From assembly GCA_963705275.1 (NCBI GenBank), contig OY970063.1, positions 2,356,001 to 2,420,000 on the forward strand: a stretch of 64,000 nt of DNA, read 5' to 3'. The DNA is from Fen-1135 sp963705275. Its GTDB lineage: Bacteria; Desulfobacterota; Syntrophia; Syntrophales; UBA2185. A program made the translations under genes and the position numbers. Of this stretch, positions 54,408 to 62,856 are shown piece by piece. Each line of letters begins with the position of its first letter. The stretch's first letter is position 1. The notes under the pieces were generated by a model, which made no database searches, was not told the origin of the DNA, and saw only the letters and a list, made by a program, of their open reading frames with translations.

Positions 54408-55367
54408 CTAGTTCTTTGTTTTTTCCTCAATCTCAGTGGATTGGCGGTAAACCGCTTTGAATGCTTCCACCTTGCACCACCATGTCTCGTTCCATTCCAT
54501 CGGGAGGTCAGTGCTGTTGGTACGGCCAACGGCGGCATGATCATACTTTCTCGGTGTTAGCTGTGGATAATCATTGGCAATGTCATGAAGAAATACATGA
54601 TCTTCCTGTTTCATCAGGGTTGCCAGTTTGCTCCCCCAGATAGCCTCGGTAGTGCAATTTCCGTCAAATGTTTGCATTCCTCCTGGTTTTTCGGGTGGAT
54701 AAACCCGAATAGGGATCCTCCTGCCTTCGCTATGATGTGGCGGATATATGAACCCTTCAGCTTTCCTCTTAATTTTTCCAAGCCACGAGTGCGTGGGTTT
54801 CTCTTCAAATTCGTTTCCTTCAAATGGCGGCCTATTCCATCGGCGAACACGGGCATGCAGTGGCATGATATCGTGAATGTGAAAAAGGGCGTCTGTCCTT
54901 TCTGCACGCATGACATGGGTATCAATGAACCACCGCGCGAAATATTCCGTATGGAGGCTGTCCAGAAAATAGATGGTGTAATCAGACGGCATTGCAACTG
55001 ATTTTCTCCGTGCATCACCGACGTAAGATTGAACCAACTTATCCACACCGCATTTCTTAAAAAGTTTTGCTGCTGCTTTCTCTGCCTTAGGGTCTAATTC
55101 AAAAGAATCGATCGTGCCCCGGTTATTTCGCTTCACAGCCATGGCCATAAACATGGTTGAGTAGCCGGAAGCCATTGATATCTCCAGAATCTTGCTTGGT
55201 TTAAGCTGGCGGATGAGGCAGTACAGAACCTGGCCGGAAAACCAGTCATACTGTCCCGTCGTTGGGAACATATTCCTATTGTAACGATTCTCGGGCAGGA
55301 ATTCTAGATCCCCTGTTTCAGTGCCGAACTGTTCCACAGCTTTCTTGATTATATCCTGAATGCTCAA
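54408..55367 (-). CDS. Class I SAM-dependent methyltransferase (Methyltransf_24-like)
   Basis: A 319-residue protein. The core is ILEISMASGYSTMFMAMAV near residue 60, a GTIDSFELDPKAEK second motif near 85 and VQSYVGDARRKS near 113, followed by DYTIYFLDSLHTEYFARWF. These resemble O-methyltransferases of the Methyltransf_24 type. The C-terminal 130 residues have no clear assignment. It lies 92 bases downstream of the O-antigen ligase. A glycan substrate is inferred from context only. Confidence 0.7.
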   Translation of the reverse strand: MSIQDIIKKAVEQFGTETGDLEFLPENRYNRNMFPTTGQYDWFSGQVLYCLIRQLKPSKILEISMASGYSTMFMAMAVKRNNRGTIDSFELDPKAEKAAAKLFKKCGVDKLVQSYVGDARRKSVAMPSDYTIYFLDSLHTEYFARWFIDTHVMRAERTDALFHIHDIMPLHARVRRWNRPPFEGNEFEEKPTHSWLGKIKRKAEGFIYPPHHSEGRRIPIRVYPPEKPGGMQTFDGNCTTEAIWGSKLATLMKQEDHVFLHDIANDYPQLTPRKYDHAAVGRTNSTDLPMEWNETWWCKVEAFKAVYRQSTEIEEKTKN

Positions 55368-55459
55368 CTATATTTCCTCTGACTAGCATATCCATTCATA
55401 TTGTAAGCGCTAAGTATGGTGACCTTTTCACACAACCATAATGGATATTTCTCTTTTGT

Positions 55460-56752
55460 TCAAGAAACATCTGTTCTTGTGTTTAAGTGCCAAAGAATTG
55501 CCGTCATTGCCCATATTGTATAAAGTATGATAACCGGTGGTCCCCACCATATGTTTTCAAACTGCCCCTGGATGAAAACCGCAACGAAAGCGGCTAAAAA
55601 GCAAAGTCCCCAGTGTCTGATAAAGTCATCTATACCAGACTTGATGATCTGCCAGCTTACCTGGACAAATTTGAAAATAATGTAAAGGAAGAGTGTAAAG
55701 CCGACCAATCCCGTGCGTACAGCAACATCAACCAGCAAATTATGGGGGGCTTTATGGGGTATCGGTTGTCTGTATTCGGTTGGTACTTTTTCATTATACT
55801 TGTTTAATAGGTTCTCGTCATAATACGTCTGCATCCCGAAACCGATGCCTGTTATAGGATGATCTTTTATTATTTCAGCAAAGCAGTACCAGATTCTTAC
55901 TCTGTCATCTGAGGCAAATTTGGCTATAATAGCGCTGGGAGTTATTTGATTCTTTACCGGCATGACTAATATAACTGAGGCAAGAAAAAGGAAAAAGAAA
56001 AGAAAGACTTTCTTATTTCTTGGCAATGATAAGAGAAGGGAGACCATCACGGCAAGGATTGTCCCCCTTGTTTGTGTAGCCAGCGTTGCAATGGCTGTTG
56101 CACATATGCAAATGGTCAGAATAATCTTTCGGAATAAGACAAGCTCTCTCGTCAATTGGAAAAGAGCAAGCAACGTGGCAAACCACGTCGAAATCCCTAT
56201 AATATTAGAAGGAATCTCGACCATATAAACTCCCAGCTTTGTCGAAATATCTTGTCCTAATATAAGATAGAAATAAAGCATCATTCCCGCTGAATAAAGA
56301 GCAGTTGAGATGACGATAGTCCATATGAGGATCAGCAGCCGCTCCTTCGTAGCAAAAAAGTTAAACAGCAGATAGAATATCACTAAGTATTTTATCAAAT
56401 GTGTGAAGAAATCATGAATGCTGTTTTCCTTATTGAGGGCAAAGAAAAGGCCGCAGAAGCTCCAGAGTACAAACAGAAGAAAGGGAATGGACAGAGGTGT
56501 TCGTAATGAAAACTCTTCCTTTTTTAGGAAAATTAGAGGCAGCAAGATCAGAAGAGATCCATAAAAGGCTATTTCTTTTATGGCCGTAATATGCGGATAC
56601 GGATTCAAAAAAATGAATACTCCAACCAGAATTGGAATACCCATATTCAACAATTCAAGTATTTGCCCGTCCTTCGCCTGCGATAAAAGCGATACACCCT
56701 TCATGGCGCTTTCACTATCATACTCTCTTTTGAATTTCACTGTTTTAATCAT
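55460..56752 (-). CDS. O-antigen ligase / polymerase family membrane protein
   Basis: A protein of about 430 residues with 10-12 hydrophobic helices and the Wzy_C segment VRIWYCFAEIIKDHPITGIGFGMQ followed by PHKAPHNLLVDVAVRTGLVGF, the large periplasmic loop typical of O-antigen ligases and related polymerases. It transfers or polymerises glycans at the periplasmic face. The start is uncertain: the frame is open to 56866, but that overlaps the divergent DUF268 gene, so ATG 56752 is preferred; ATG 56704 is another option. Confidence 0.85.
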   Translation of the reverse strand: MIKTVKFKREYDSESAMKGVSLLSQAKDGQILELLNMGIPILVGVFIFLNPYPHITAIKEIAFYGSLLILLPLIFLKKEEFSLRTPLSIPFLLFVLWSFCGLFFALNKENSIHDFFTHLIKYLVIFYLLFNFFATKERLLILIWTIVISTALYSAGMMLYFYLILGQDISTKLGVYMVEIPSNIIGISTWFATLLALFQLTRELVLFRKIILTICICATAIATLATQTRGTILAVMVSLLLSLPRNKKVFLFFFLFLASVILVMPVKNQITPSAIIAKFASDDRVRIWYCFAEIIKDHPITGIGFGMQTYYDENLLNKYNEKVPTEYRQPIPHKAPHNLLVDVAVRTGLVGFTLFLYIIFKFVQVSWQIIKSGIDDFIRHWGLCFLAAFVAVFIQGQFENIWWGPPVIILYTIWAMTAILWHLNTRTDVS

Positions 56753-56810
56753 GTTATCAATGTGATATTGAAATCCTAAGAATAGAATTCTCCTTCTGGA
56801 GACTCCAGTT

Positions 56811-57576
56811 ATGCGTCTACGGTTATTTGTGAAAGGTGTGCCTTTTTTTGTTTTGGTAAGAGGCATACCTTCATTCTTAAGAGATTATCGTGAAATCAGG
56901 CGACAGGCTAAACACTCCGGCATGGTATTCCCATTTGGTAATTTCTATCCTTGCATAGAGGACAGATATGAGAAAAGCGGAATTGCATCAGGCCACTATT
57001 TCCATCAGGACCTGCTGGTTGCCAATAGAATATTTGTCAACAAGCCAGGCAAGCATGTTGACATCGGGTCGCGGATTGACGGCTTTGTCGCCCATGTGGC
57101 ATCATTTCAGAGAGATAGAGGTCTTTGATATCAGAGAATTGACTGCGGTGATTAAAAACGTCAACTTCAGACGTCTCGACATCATGGATCGGGATTTCGC
57201 ATTAACTGATTATTGCGATTCCGTGTCATGCCTCCATGCGCTTGAACATTTTGGCCTCGGCAGATATGGAGATAGGGTAGATTATGATGGTCACTTGCTT
57301 GGCTGGGAAAATATTTATAAAATGCTGAAGAAAGGTGGAAAGTGTTATTTCTCCGTTCCCATTGGCACGCAGAGGATTGAATTCAATGCCCATAGGGTAT
57401 TTTCTCTCGAATATCTAATGAATAACATGATCGGCAGCCGATATAAGATTGATTCGTTTTCCTATGTTGATGACAAGGGCGACCTCGTCAGGGATGCCCT
57501 TCTGGATGAAGAATCAGTTAAGAACAGCTTTTCCCTGAATTACGGGTGCGGCATCTTTGAGCTTTCCAAAATGTGA
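56811..57576 (+). pseudogene. DUF268 family protein, interrupted by a +1 frameshift at UUU-C
   Basis: Two overlapping frames together encode one DUF268-type protein of 254 residues. The first frame (56811-57128) contains CIEDRYEKSGIASGHYFHQDL and KHVDIGSRIDGFVAHVASF. The second continues FREIEVFDIRELTAV, SCLHALEHFGLGRYG, YFSVPIGTQRIEFNAHRVFSLE. Joining needs one base skipped at UCA UUU CAG (57105-57108). DUF268 proteins are methyltransferase-like and occur in polysaccharide clusters. It may be a pseudogene, a sequencing indel or a programmed +1 site; the sequence alone cannot tell. ATG 56811 has CTGGAGA upstream. Confidence 0.75.
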
Positions 57577-57597
57577 CGATGAAAGCGAGAATTAGCG

Positions 57598-58378
57598 ATG
57601 GAAGATAAGATATCCCTGTCTGTGGCTATAATTACCAAGAACGAGGCGGAGAATCTGCCCGATTGCCTGAAAAGTGTTTCCTTTCGCCGGGCAGATCGTC
57701 GTGGTGGATTCCGGGAGTACGGATGCGACAGTCAGGATTGCATCCGACTTCGGTTGTGAAGTGGTGGTCGAAGGCTGGCGGGGTTTTGGCCCTCAAAAAC
57801 AATTCGCTATTGATAAGTGCAGGAACCCCTGGATCCTTGTCCTTGATGCGGATGAACGTATTCCCGAAGATACTGCTCAAGCAATAAGAAATATAATTTT
57901 AAATCCGTCGATAACCGCCGCGGGATTCAGCTTTCCACGCAAAAATTTTTTTCAGGGCCGGTGGATCAGGCATGCAGGCTGGTGGCCGGACCGTATTGTG
58001 AGGCTTTTTCGAAAAGGGCAGGGCCGCATGACGCCTGCAAAAGTGCATGAATCGGTGGAAGTCGAAGGACTGGTGGAGCCTCTCGATTGTCCCATCGAGC
58101 ATTATACGGAAAGCAGTCTCAGCCACATTCTCATGAAGATTGATCAGTACTCGACAATAGGCGCCGAAGAGGCATTTAAGGAGGGCAAGACAGCCTCGAT
58201 TTGGTCAGCAGTTTTCAGAGCGAAACTTGCGTTTCTTCATAACTATGTATTGAGGTGCGGTTTCCTCGATGGCCATCAAGGCCTTACCCTGGCCATTACC
58301 GATGCCATAAACAAATTTTTTAAGTATGCCAAGTTGGCCGAATTGTCCCGGCAAATCAAGAAAAAGCGAGACCTTTGA
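57598..58378 (+). pseudogene. Glycosyltransferase family 2, interrupted by a +1 frameshift at UUU-C
   Basis: Frame one starts at ATG 57598 with LSVAIITKNEAENLPDCLKSV and stops at 57759. The next frame, from 57682 on, carries SFAGQIVVVDSGSTDATVRIA, LVLDADERIPEDTAQAI, RHAGWWPDRIVRLFRKG and HESVEVEG, a lipopolysaccharide-core-type GT2. Skipping one base in UCC UUU CGC (57682-57685) gives an intact 259-residue protein. The GT2 signature spans the join, so both halves belong together. The cause (mutation, sequencing error or programmed frameshift) is open. It lies 21 bases after the DUF268 gene. Confidence 0.78.
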
Positions 58379-58394
58379 AAATCTGCGCCTTAAT

Positions 58395-58430
58395 GTCATT
58401 GCGAGAAGCGCTAGCGACATGGCAATCTTG
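58395..58430. repeat. Dispersed-repeat-like palindromic segment
   Basis: GTCATTGCGAGAAGCG, then AGCGACATGGCAATCTT, resembles the widespread intergenic repeat of the form TCATTGCGAGGAGC...AGCGACGNGGCAATCT found in several Deltaproteobacteria and Rickettsiales. It lies between the two GT2 genes. Only one clear copy was seen in the window. Confidence 0.5.
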
Positions 58431-58488
58431 TTTATGAAACTCGCTAAAATTAATACACTCATGTAATATTTTGGCAGGTGGATTTCGA

Positions 58489-59412
58489 ATGGACATTTCG
58501 ATCATAATCGTCAACTGGAACACCAGGGAACTTCTTCAAAGCTGCCTCGAATCTATTTATAAAACCATCCGTAATATCAGTTACGAAATCATCGTCGTTG
58601 ACAACGCCTCGCGTGACGAGAGCGTTGCCATGGTGCGGGAAAAGTATCCAGAGGTGAGATTAATACAAAATGAGGAAAACCGCGGCTTCGGAGCAGCGAA
58701 TAACCAGGCGATGCGTATCATGACCGGCCGGTACGCTCTGCTGTTGAACTCAGATACCGTGTTGACGGAAAATGCCGTTCGTGAATTGTACGCCTTCATG
58801 GAAACCCATTCAGAGGCAGCCATGGCTTGCGGCCAGCTCCTCAATGCTGACGGAAGCAAGCAGAATTCTATCGCGAGTTTTCCAAATCTTTTCACGTTGA
58901 TTACGAACACGTCCCTTCTTGAATATTTGTTCCCCAAGAGTTATCCGAGTAAGCGTTACCATCATGAAGAACCGATCGAGGTCGATTCGTGTATTGGCGC
59001 CTGCCTCCTGGTACGCAAGAAAGCGATAGAAGAAGCGGGTATGTTTGATGAGCGGTACTTTTTCTTCTTTGAAGAAACAGACTGGGCATACAAGATGAAA
59101 GAAGCCGGATGGAAGATCTTTCACGTGCCCAGTGCATTCATTTATCACTTCCAGGGACAAAGCATCGGCCGGGATATCCAATCAAGAATCGAATTCTATC
59201 GATCCCGCTACCAGTTTTTCCGCAAGTGGAAAAGCCGTTCCTATTTCATTGTTGTACGTATTGTGATCTTTCTTAGGTTGTGTATCGACTGGCTTCTTAC
59301 ATCAGCTGCGAACATCCTTTGTCTGGGCATGAATCGTAGACTCCGGAATAAATTCATCATCTATTCCAGGCTCATTCTGTGGCATCTGAATTTTACCTCT
59401 CAGCAAGATTGA
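58489..59412 (+). CDS. Glycosyltransferase family 2
   Basis: A 307-residue GT2: DISIIIVNWNTRELLQSCL at the start, VVDNASRDESVAMV near 37, ENRGFGAANNQAMR near 63, LLNSDTVLTENAV near 85 and FFFEETDWAYKMKEAGW near 190, with a C-terminal hydrophobic stretch near 260-285 that may touch the membrane. ATG 58489 has AGGTGG about 8 bases upstream; TTG 58471 would add six residues. It is closest to rhamnosyltransferase-like GT2s. Confidence 0.88.
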   Translation: MDISIIIVNWNTRELLQSCLESIYKTIRNISYEIIVVDNASRDESVAMVREKYPEVRLIQNEENRGFGAANNQAMRIMTGRYALLLNSDTVLTENAVRELYAFMETHSEAAMACGQLLNADGSKQNSIASFPNLFTLITNTSLLEYLFPKSYPSKRYHHEEPIEVDSCIGACLLVRKKAIEEAGMFDERYFFFFEETDWAYKMKEAGWKIFHVPSAFIYHFQGQSIGRDIQSRIEFYRSRYQFFRKWKSRSYFIVVRIVIFLRLCIDWLLTSAANILCLGMNRRLRNKFIIYSRLILWHLNFTSQQD

Positions 59413-59465
59413 TCGTCATGGATATTTTCGACTTGGTTTCGTCCTAAGACCATCCGTATTTTCTC

Positions 59466-59494
59466 TTGACAAGCCGCCTCATGTAAATTAATCT
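59466..59494 (+). promoter_or_regulatory. Sigma-70 promoter of the EPS regulator gene
   Basis: TTGACA (59466-59471), 17-base spacer and TAATCT (59489-59494). Transcription would start near 59501, inside the adjacent dyad operator, which implies repression by steric block. Confidence 0.75.
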
Positions 59495-59499
59495 CACCC

Positions 59500-59520
59500 T
59501 ATGTTCATGAAGTGAACATA
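59500..59520. promoter_or_regulatory. Perfect 8-bp dyad, likely operator of the MarR-type regulator
   Basis: TATGTTCA (59500-59507), spacer TGAAG, TGAACATA (59513-59520). The perfect dyad lies just downstream of a near-consensus promoter, at the expected transcription start, and immediately before a winged-helix regulator gene. Autoregulation is inferred. Confidence 0.65.
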
Positions 59521-59532
59521 TCGGATATTCAT

Positions 59533-59910
59533 ATGACTTTATCAAATAAGCACGATCTTGAAAGTGAAGAGATTCTTAAAGTCCTCAGAGAAATAACCCT
59601 GACCCCTGAGATGACGCAACGCGAATTATCTTCACGATTAGGTATCAGTCTCGGCAAAGTCAACTTTCTGGTAAATGCACTTATCCAAAAAGGCCTTATC
59701 AAGGCGCATAATTTCAAAAATTCCAACAATAAGCAAGCCTATCTCTACTATTTAACCCCAACGGGTCTTGAAGAAAAGGCGAAGATTACCTACCAGTTCC
59801 TGAAAAGAAAAATTAAGGAATATGAACAACTGGAAAGGGACATCAGGCAGCTTGAGCGGGAAGTGAGTGAAGCAAGCGTTAAACACGGATTCGTGATTAA
59901 TAGCGGATAA
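59533..59910 (+). CDS. EPS-associated MarR family transcriptional regulator
   Basis: A 125-residue winged-helix protein: an N-terminal EILKVLREITLTPEMTQRELSSRLG, a recognition helix in SLGKVNFLVNALIQKGLIKAHNFKNSNNK, then YLYYLTPTGLEEKAKITYQFLKRKIKEYE and a C-terminal coiled-coil (about 85-115). It matches the EPS-associated MarR-type family that sits beside exopolysaccharide genes. ATG 59533 is preferred over GTG 59512 because the likely transcription start (near 59501) and the operator dyad overlap 59512. It probably represses itself and neighbouring genes. Confidence 0.8.
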   Translation: MTLSNKHDLESEEILKVLREITLTPEMTQRELSSRLGISLGKVNFLVNALIQKGLIKAHNFKNSNNKQAYLYYLTPTGLEEKAKITYQFLKRKIKEYEQLERDIRQLEREVSEASVKHGFVINSG

Positions 59911-60301
59911 CCTAGTATTAAGAAATAGATATTGGCGGGAGAATTTTCAAGAATTTGCGTCCTGATGTAAGTCAGAGAGCGGAGCTGTGTCATGCAAGAA
60001 GCTACAGGACCTTCAGAAGAAGATTATTCTTTATATTTGATTCCCAAGGTTCAGACTCGGAGCGACAGCAGCAGCTGTATGCTTCAATGTAACGGCTCGC
60101 GGCGCTTCGGTGAGAGAGAGGCTTTGTGTATAGGACGCAACCAGTGGCATTAATATCGTTTACGATAAGTAACATCCTTGATATGTATCTTTTCTTTCTT
60201 ATCTTCATGCCGTCCGGTCTGCTGATTCACTTAGTCCGACGGACTAACGGAGAAACAGGAGCCCCTCGAGGCTAATCATCAACAAGGCATTAGATCAGAG
60301 T
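59911..60301. other. Gap of about 390 bases upstream of the flippase gene
   Basis: No recognisable gene. A 53-codon frame runs from ATG 59992 to 60153 with GGAG upstream but has no family resemblance, so it is left uncalled. A perfect 17-base dyad sits at 60231-60247. The length suggests an untranslated leader or a regulatory region. Confidence 0.5.
60231..60247. promoter_or_regulatory. Perfect 17-base palindrome upstream of flippase gene
   Basis: TTAGTCCG-A-CGGACTAA is an 8-bp perfect dyad with a single central base, 54 bases before the flippase ATG. It differs from the operator at 59500-59520. It could be an operator or a hairpin; no factor is identified. Confidence 0.5.
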
Positions 60302-61762
60302 ATGAGAAGGGGGGTCAAGAAAGATACCGTCACCTACGGCATCGCGGTGGCCGCTGAACGGATTATCAGTTTCATGATGCTGCCCGTGCTGACGAAAAAC
60401 CTCACGCCTGAACTCTACGGCGTGTGGTCCCAGATCATCGTCACCATCGGTCTTTTGATCCCGGTAATCCTTATGGGGTTTCAGACGACCATGGTCAATT
60501 ATTTTTCTGGAGAGAACTCGGAGCCAAAAGAAAAAAATGGCATTTTCCATGGCATGCTTCTCATTGTTCTGGCCAATTCGATGGTGGTTATGGTCGCCTG
60601 TGCTTTTCTGTTTCCGAGTGTCATCGGCTGGCTTATGTTCGGCGACGCCGGTTTTACATCCTTTGCGCAGATCTTCGGCGTACTCTTAGTTACGGAGGTC
60701 ATCTTCGAGCTCTTGGTGGCTTACCTTCGCTCTGACCGGAAAATTAGACGACTTTCGATCTACTACATTCTGAAGAGTGCCAGCCGGCTTGGCATCATAG
60801 CGGCGGCCATTGTAATCTTTCGTCAGAGTCTCTTCGTTGCTCTGGTTGGGTTGACAATCGCCCAGTTTCTGATGATTCTCTGGATCTACTGGAACGATAT
60901 CTACCGGAAAACCGGTTTCAGCTTGGATCTCTCAATTAAAGACGAGCGCTGGCAGCAGATCATCCGCTTCGCTCTGCCGCTTATCCCCTACAGTTTTCTT
61001 ATCTGGATCAACAATTTTCTGGATCGCTACCTGATTTTGCATATTCTAGATATCACGCAAGTCAGCATTTACGCGGTGGCCTATACGCTGGCGGCTACCA
61101 TTTCAATTTTTTATAGCATCTTAGGATTCACCCTCTATCCGCACATGGCTAACCATTGGAACGATGGACGAAGGCAGGCCGTTTCCGAGATGATGGAGAC
61201 AGGTTTTGCCTATTACATGTTCTTCAGCATGCCAATCATCGCTCTCATGGTCATCCTGAATGAGCCGATTATACAGCTACTGACGACTCGGAGTTTCATA
61301 GCCGATCAGGCGCTGATCCTATTTCTTGCTTTGGGAATCGGATTGTTTGGCTTGTATCAGATCAATATATATATCATTCTTCTTGGTGGTAAATCACTTC
61401 TAAATATGAAGATCATAATTGTGGCATCCCTGATTAATCTCGTCGTTAACTTGCTTTTGATTCCTGCCCTTGGCATTCTTGGCGCTTCCATAGCCATATG
61501 TCTTTCGAATTCGGTCTTGGCATACCGGTCCTTTTCGGCGGGGAGGGATATTCTAACCTATGCCTTTCCGTGGCGAACCTTAGGCAGATTACTCGTGTTG
61601 ACCGGCATCGTTTCGGTTAGCTTGCTTACCATCATTCATTTCATTGAGGTTTCGAATCTCTGGATGCTTGGGATGGTGACCACAACGGCGCTCTCGATTT
61701 ATTTTCTCCTCGATCTCTTACACAAGGATTCCCTACTGCTTAAACTCAGGAGGACGGCTTGA
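60302..61762 (+). CDS. Wzx-type polysaccharide flippase (MOP superfamily)
   Basis: A 486-residue membrane protein with about 12-14 transmembrane helices and the polysaccharide-synthesis-protein fold: YGIAVAAERIISFMMLPVLTK at the start, NFLDRYLILHILDITQVSIYAVAY near 240 and GLYQINIYIILLGGKSLLNMK near 360. It exports lipid-linked oligosaccharide across the inner membrane. The GT4 gene after it overlaps its stop. Confidence 0.87.
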   Translation: MRRGVKKDTVTYGIAVAAERIISFMMLPVLTKNLTPELYGVWSQIIVTIGLLIPVILMGFQTTMVNYFSGENSEPKEKNGIFHGMLLIVLANSMVVMVACAFLFPSVIGWLMFGDAGFTSFAQIFGVLLVTEVIFELLVAYLRSDRKIRRLSIYYILKSASRLGIIAAAIVIFRQSLFVALVGLTIAQFLMILWIYWNDIYRKTGFSLDLSIKDERWQQIIRFALPLIPYSFLIWINNFLDRYLILHILDITQVSIYAVAYTLAATISIFYSILGFTLYPHMANHWNDGRRQAVSEMMETGFAYYMFFSMPIIALMVILNEPIIQLLTTRSFIADQALILFLALGIGLFGLYQINIYIILLGGKSLLNMKIIIVASLINLVVNLLLIPALGILGASIAICLSNSVLAYRSFSAGRDILTYAFPWRTLGRLLVLTGIVSVSLLTIIHFIEVSNLWMLGMVTTTALSIYFLLDLLHKDSLLLKLRRTA

Positions 61763-62856
61763 AAATCTGTTTTCTGGCAACGGCCGACTCTATTCACAGC
61801 CACCGGTGGATTAGATACTTCGCACTCAGGGGCCATGAGGTGCATTGGCTCTCCCTCGTTCCTCCCGATCCACCCGTTGACGAGGGAATTCATTTCTCCC
61901 TTTTTAAAGGGACAGGCTTGCGGCAGTTTGATACAGCCTCGGGCGTTCCCTTCGTCAGGACATGGCTTAAGAAAATCAAACCTGACATCCTTCACGCACA
62001 CTATGCAGGCGCATATGGTTTGATGGGTGCATTGGCCGGCTTTCATCCTTTCATTTTAACGGCGTGGGGTTCGGACATCCTGCTTGCCGGGAGAAATAAA
62101 CTAACGGGACATTTTGTACGATACGCTCTTAAGAAAGCAGATGTCATTACCTGTGATGCGCGCCACATGGCCAAAGCCATGATGGCGATGGGCGTTGAAG
62201 AAGAGCGGATTTACCTTGTCCATTTCGGAATCGACACGGATCTTTTCAGCCCGACTGCCAAGGGGAAAAACAATATCCGCCAACGATTGGGCCTTGGAGA
62301 TGCAACAGTGATCATCAGTTTGCGAAATCACGAACCGGTCTATGACTTGACGACACTAATCCGTGCAGTCCCTCTCGTACTGCGGGAAGCGCCGAAAGTT
62401 CGCTTTGTCATCGCCGGAGCCGGTACACAAACGAGAAAGCTGAAGGCGCTTGCAACTACCTTGGCCGTGATGGAAAATATCGTCTTCACTGGTCGGATAA
62501 CCAACGACGAGTTGCCTGGTTATATGAGTATGGCAGATATCTATGTTTCCACATCCCTTTCTGACGCTGGCATTGCGGCCAGTACGGCGGAGGCCATGTC
62601 CTGTGGCCTGCCTGTCGTTGTGACCGACTCTGGCGAAAACAGGGAATGGATAGTCGAAGGCAAAAGCGGCCTCATAGTTCCCCTATCAGACCCTGATGCC
62701 CTTGCTGGCAAGATACTTGCACTGATCAGGGATGAAAACGGTAGAAGAATTCTCGGGAAGAAGGGCCGACAGATGATCAAATCCCATAACGACTATTTCA
62801 CTGAAATGGGAAAGATGGAAGGCATTTACCGGAAAGTGATCGGCGTTGAGAAGTGA
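61759..62856 (+). CDS. Glycosyltransferase family 4
   Basis: A 365-residue GT-B enzyme. N-terminal FLATADSIHSHRWIRYFA, HAHYAGAYGLMGAL near 75, the linker GIDTDLFSPTAKG near 158, and the donor segment STSLSDAGIAASTAEAMSCGLPVVVTDSG near 265. TTG 61759 with GGAGGA upstream overlaps the flippase stop by four bases, so it is coupled. The sugar is unknown. Confidence 0.87.
   Translation: MKICFLATADSIHSHRWIRYFALRGHEVHWLSLVPPDPPVDEGIHFSLFKGTGLRQFDTASGVPFVRTWLKKIKPDILHAHYAGAYGLMGALAGFHPFILTAWGSDILLAGRNKLTGHFVRYALKKADVITCDARHMAKAMMAMGVEEERIYLVHFGIDTDLFSPTAKGKNNIRQRLGLGDATVIISLRNHEPVYDLTTLIRAVPLVLREAPKVRFVIAGAGTQTRKLKALATTLAVMENIVFTGRITNDELPGYMSMADIYVSTSLSDAGIAASTAEAMSCGLPVVVTDSGENREWIVEGKSGLIVPLSDPDALAGKILALIRDENGRRILGKKGRQMIKSHNDYFTEMGKMEGIYRKVIGVEK

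Noticed and set aside
55388..55448. Nine-base inverted repeat ATATCCATT/AATGGATAT between two glycan genes
   Set aside because: AT-rich arms with a 43-base loop; expected by chance in AT-rich gaps.
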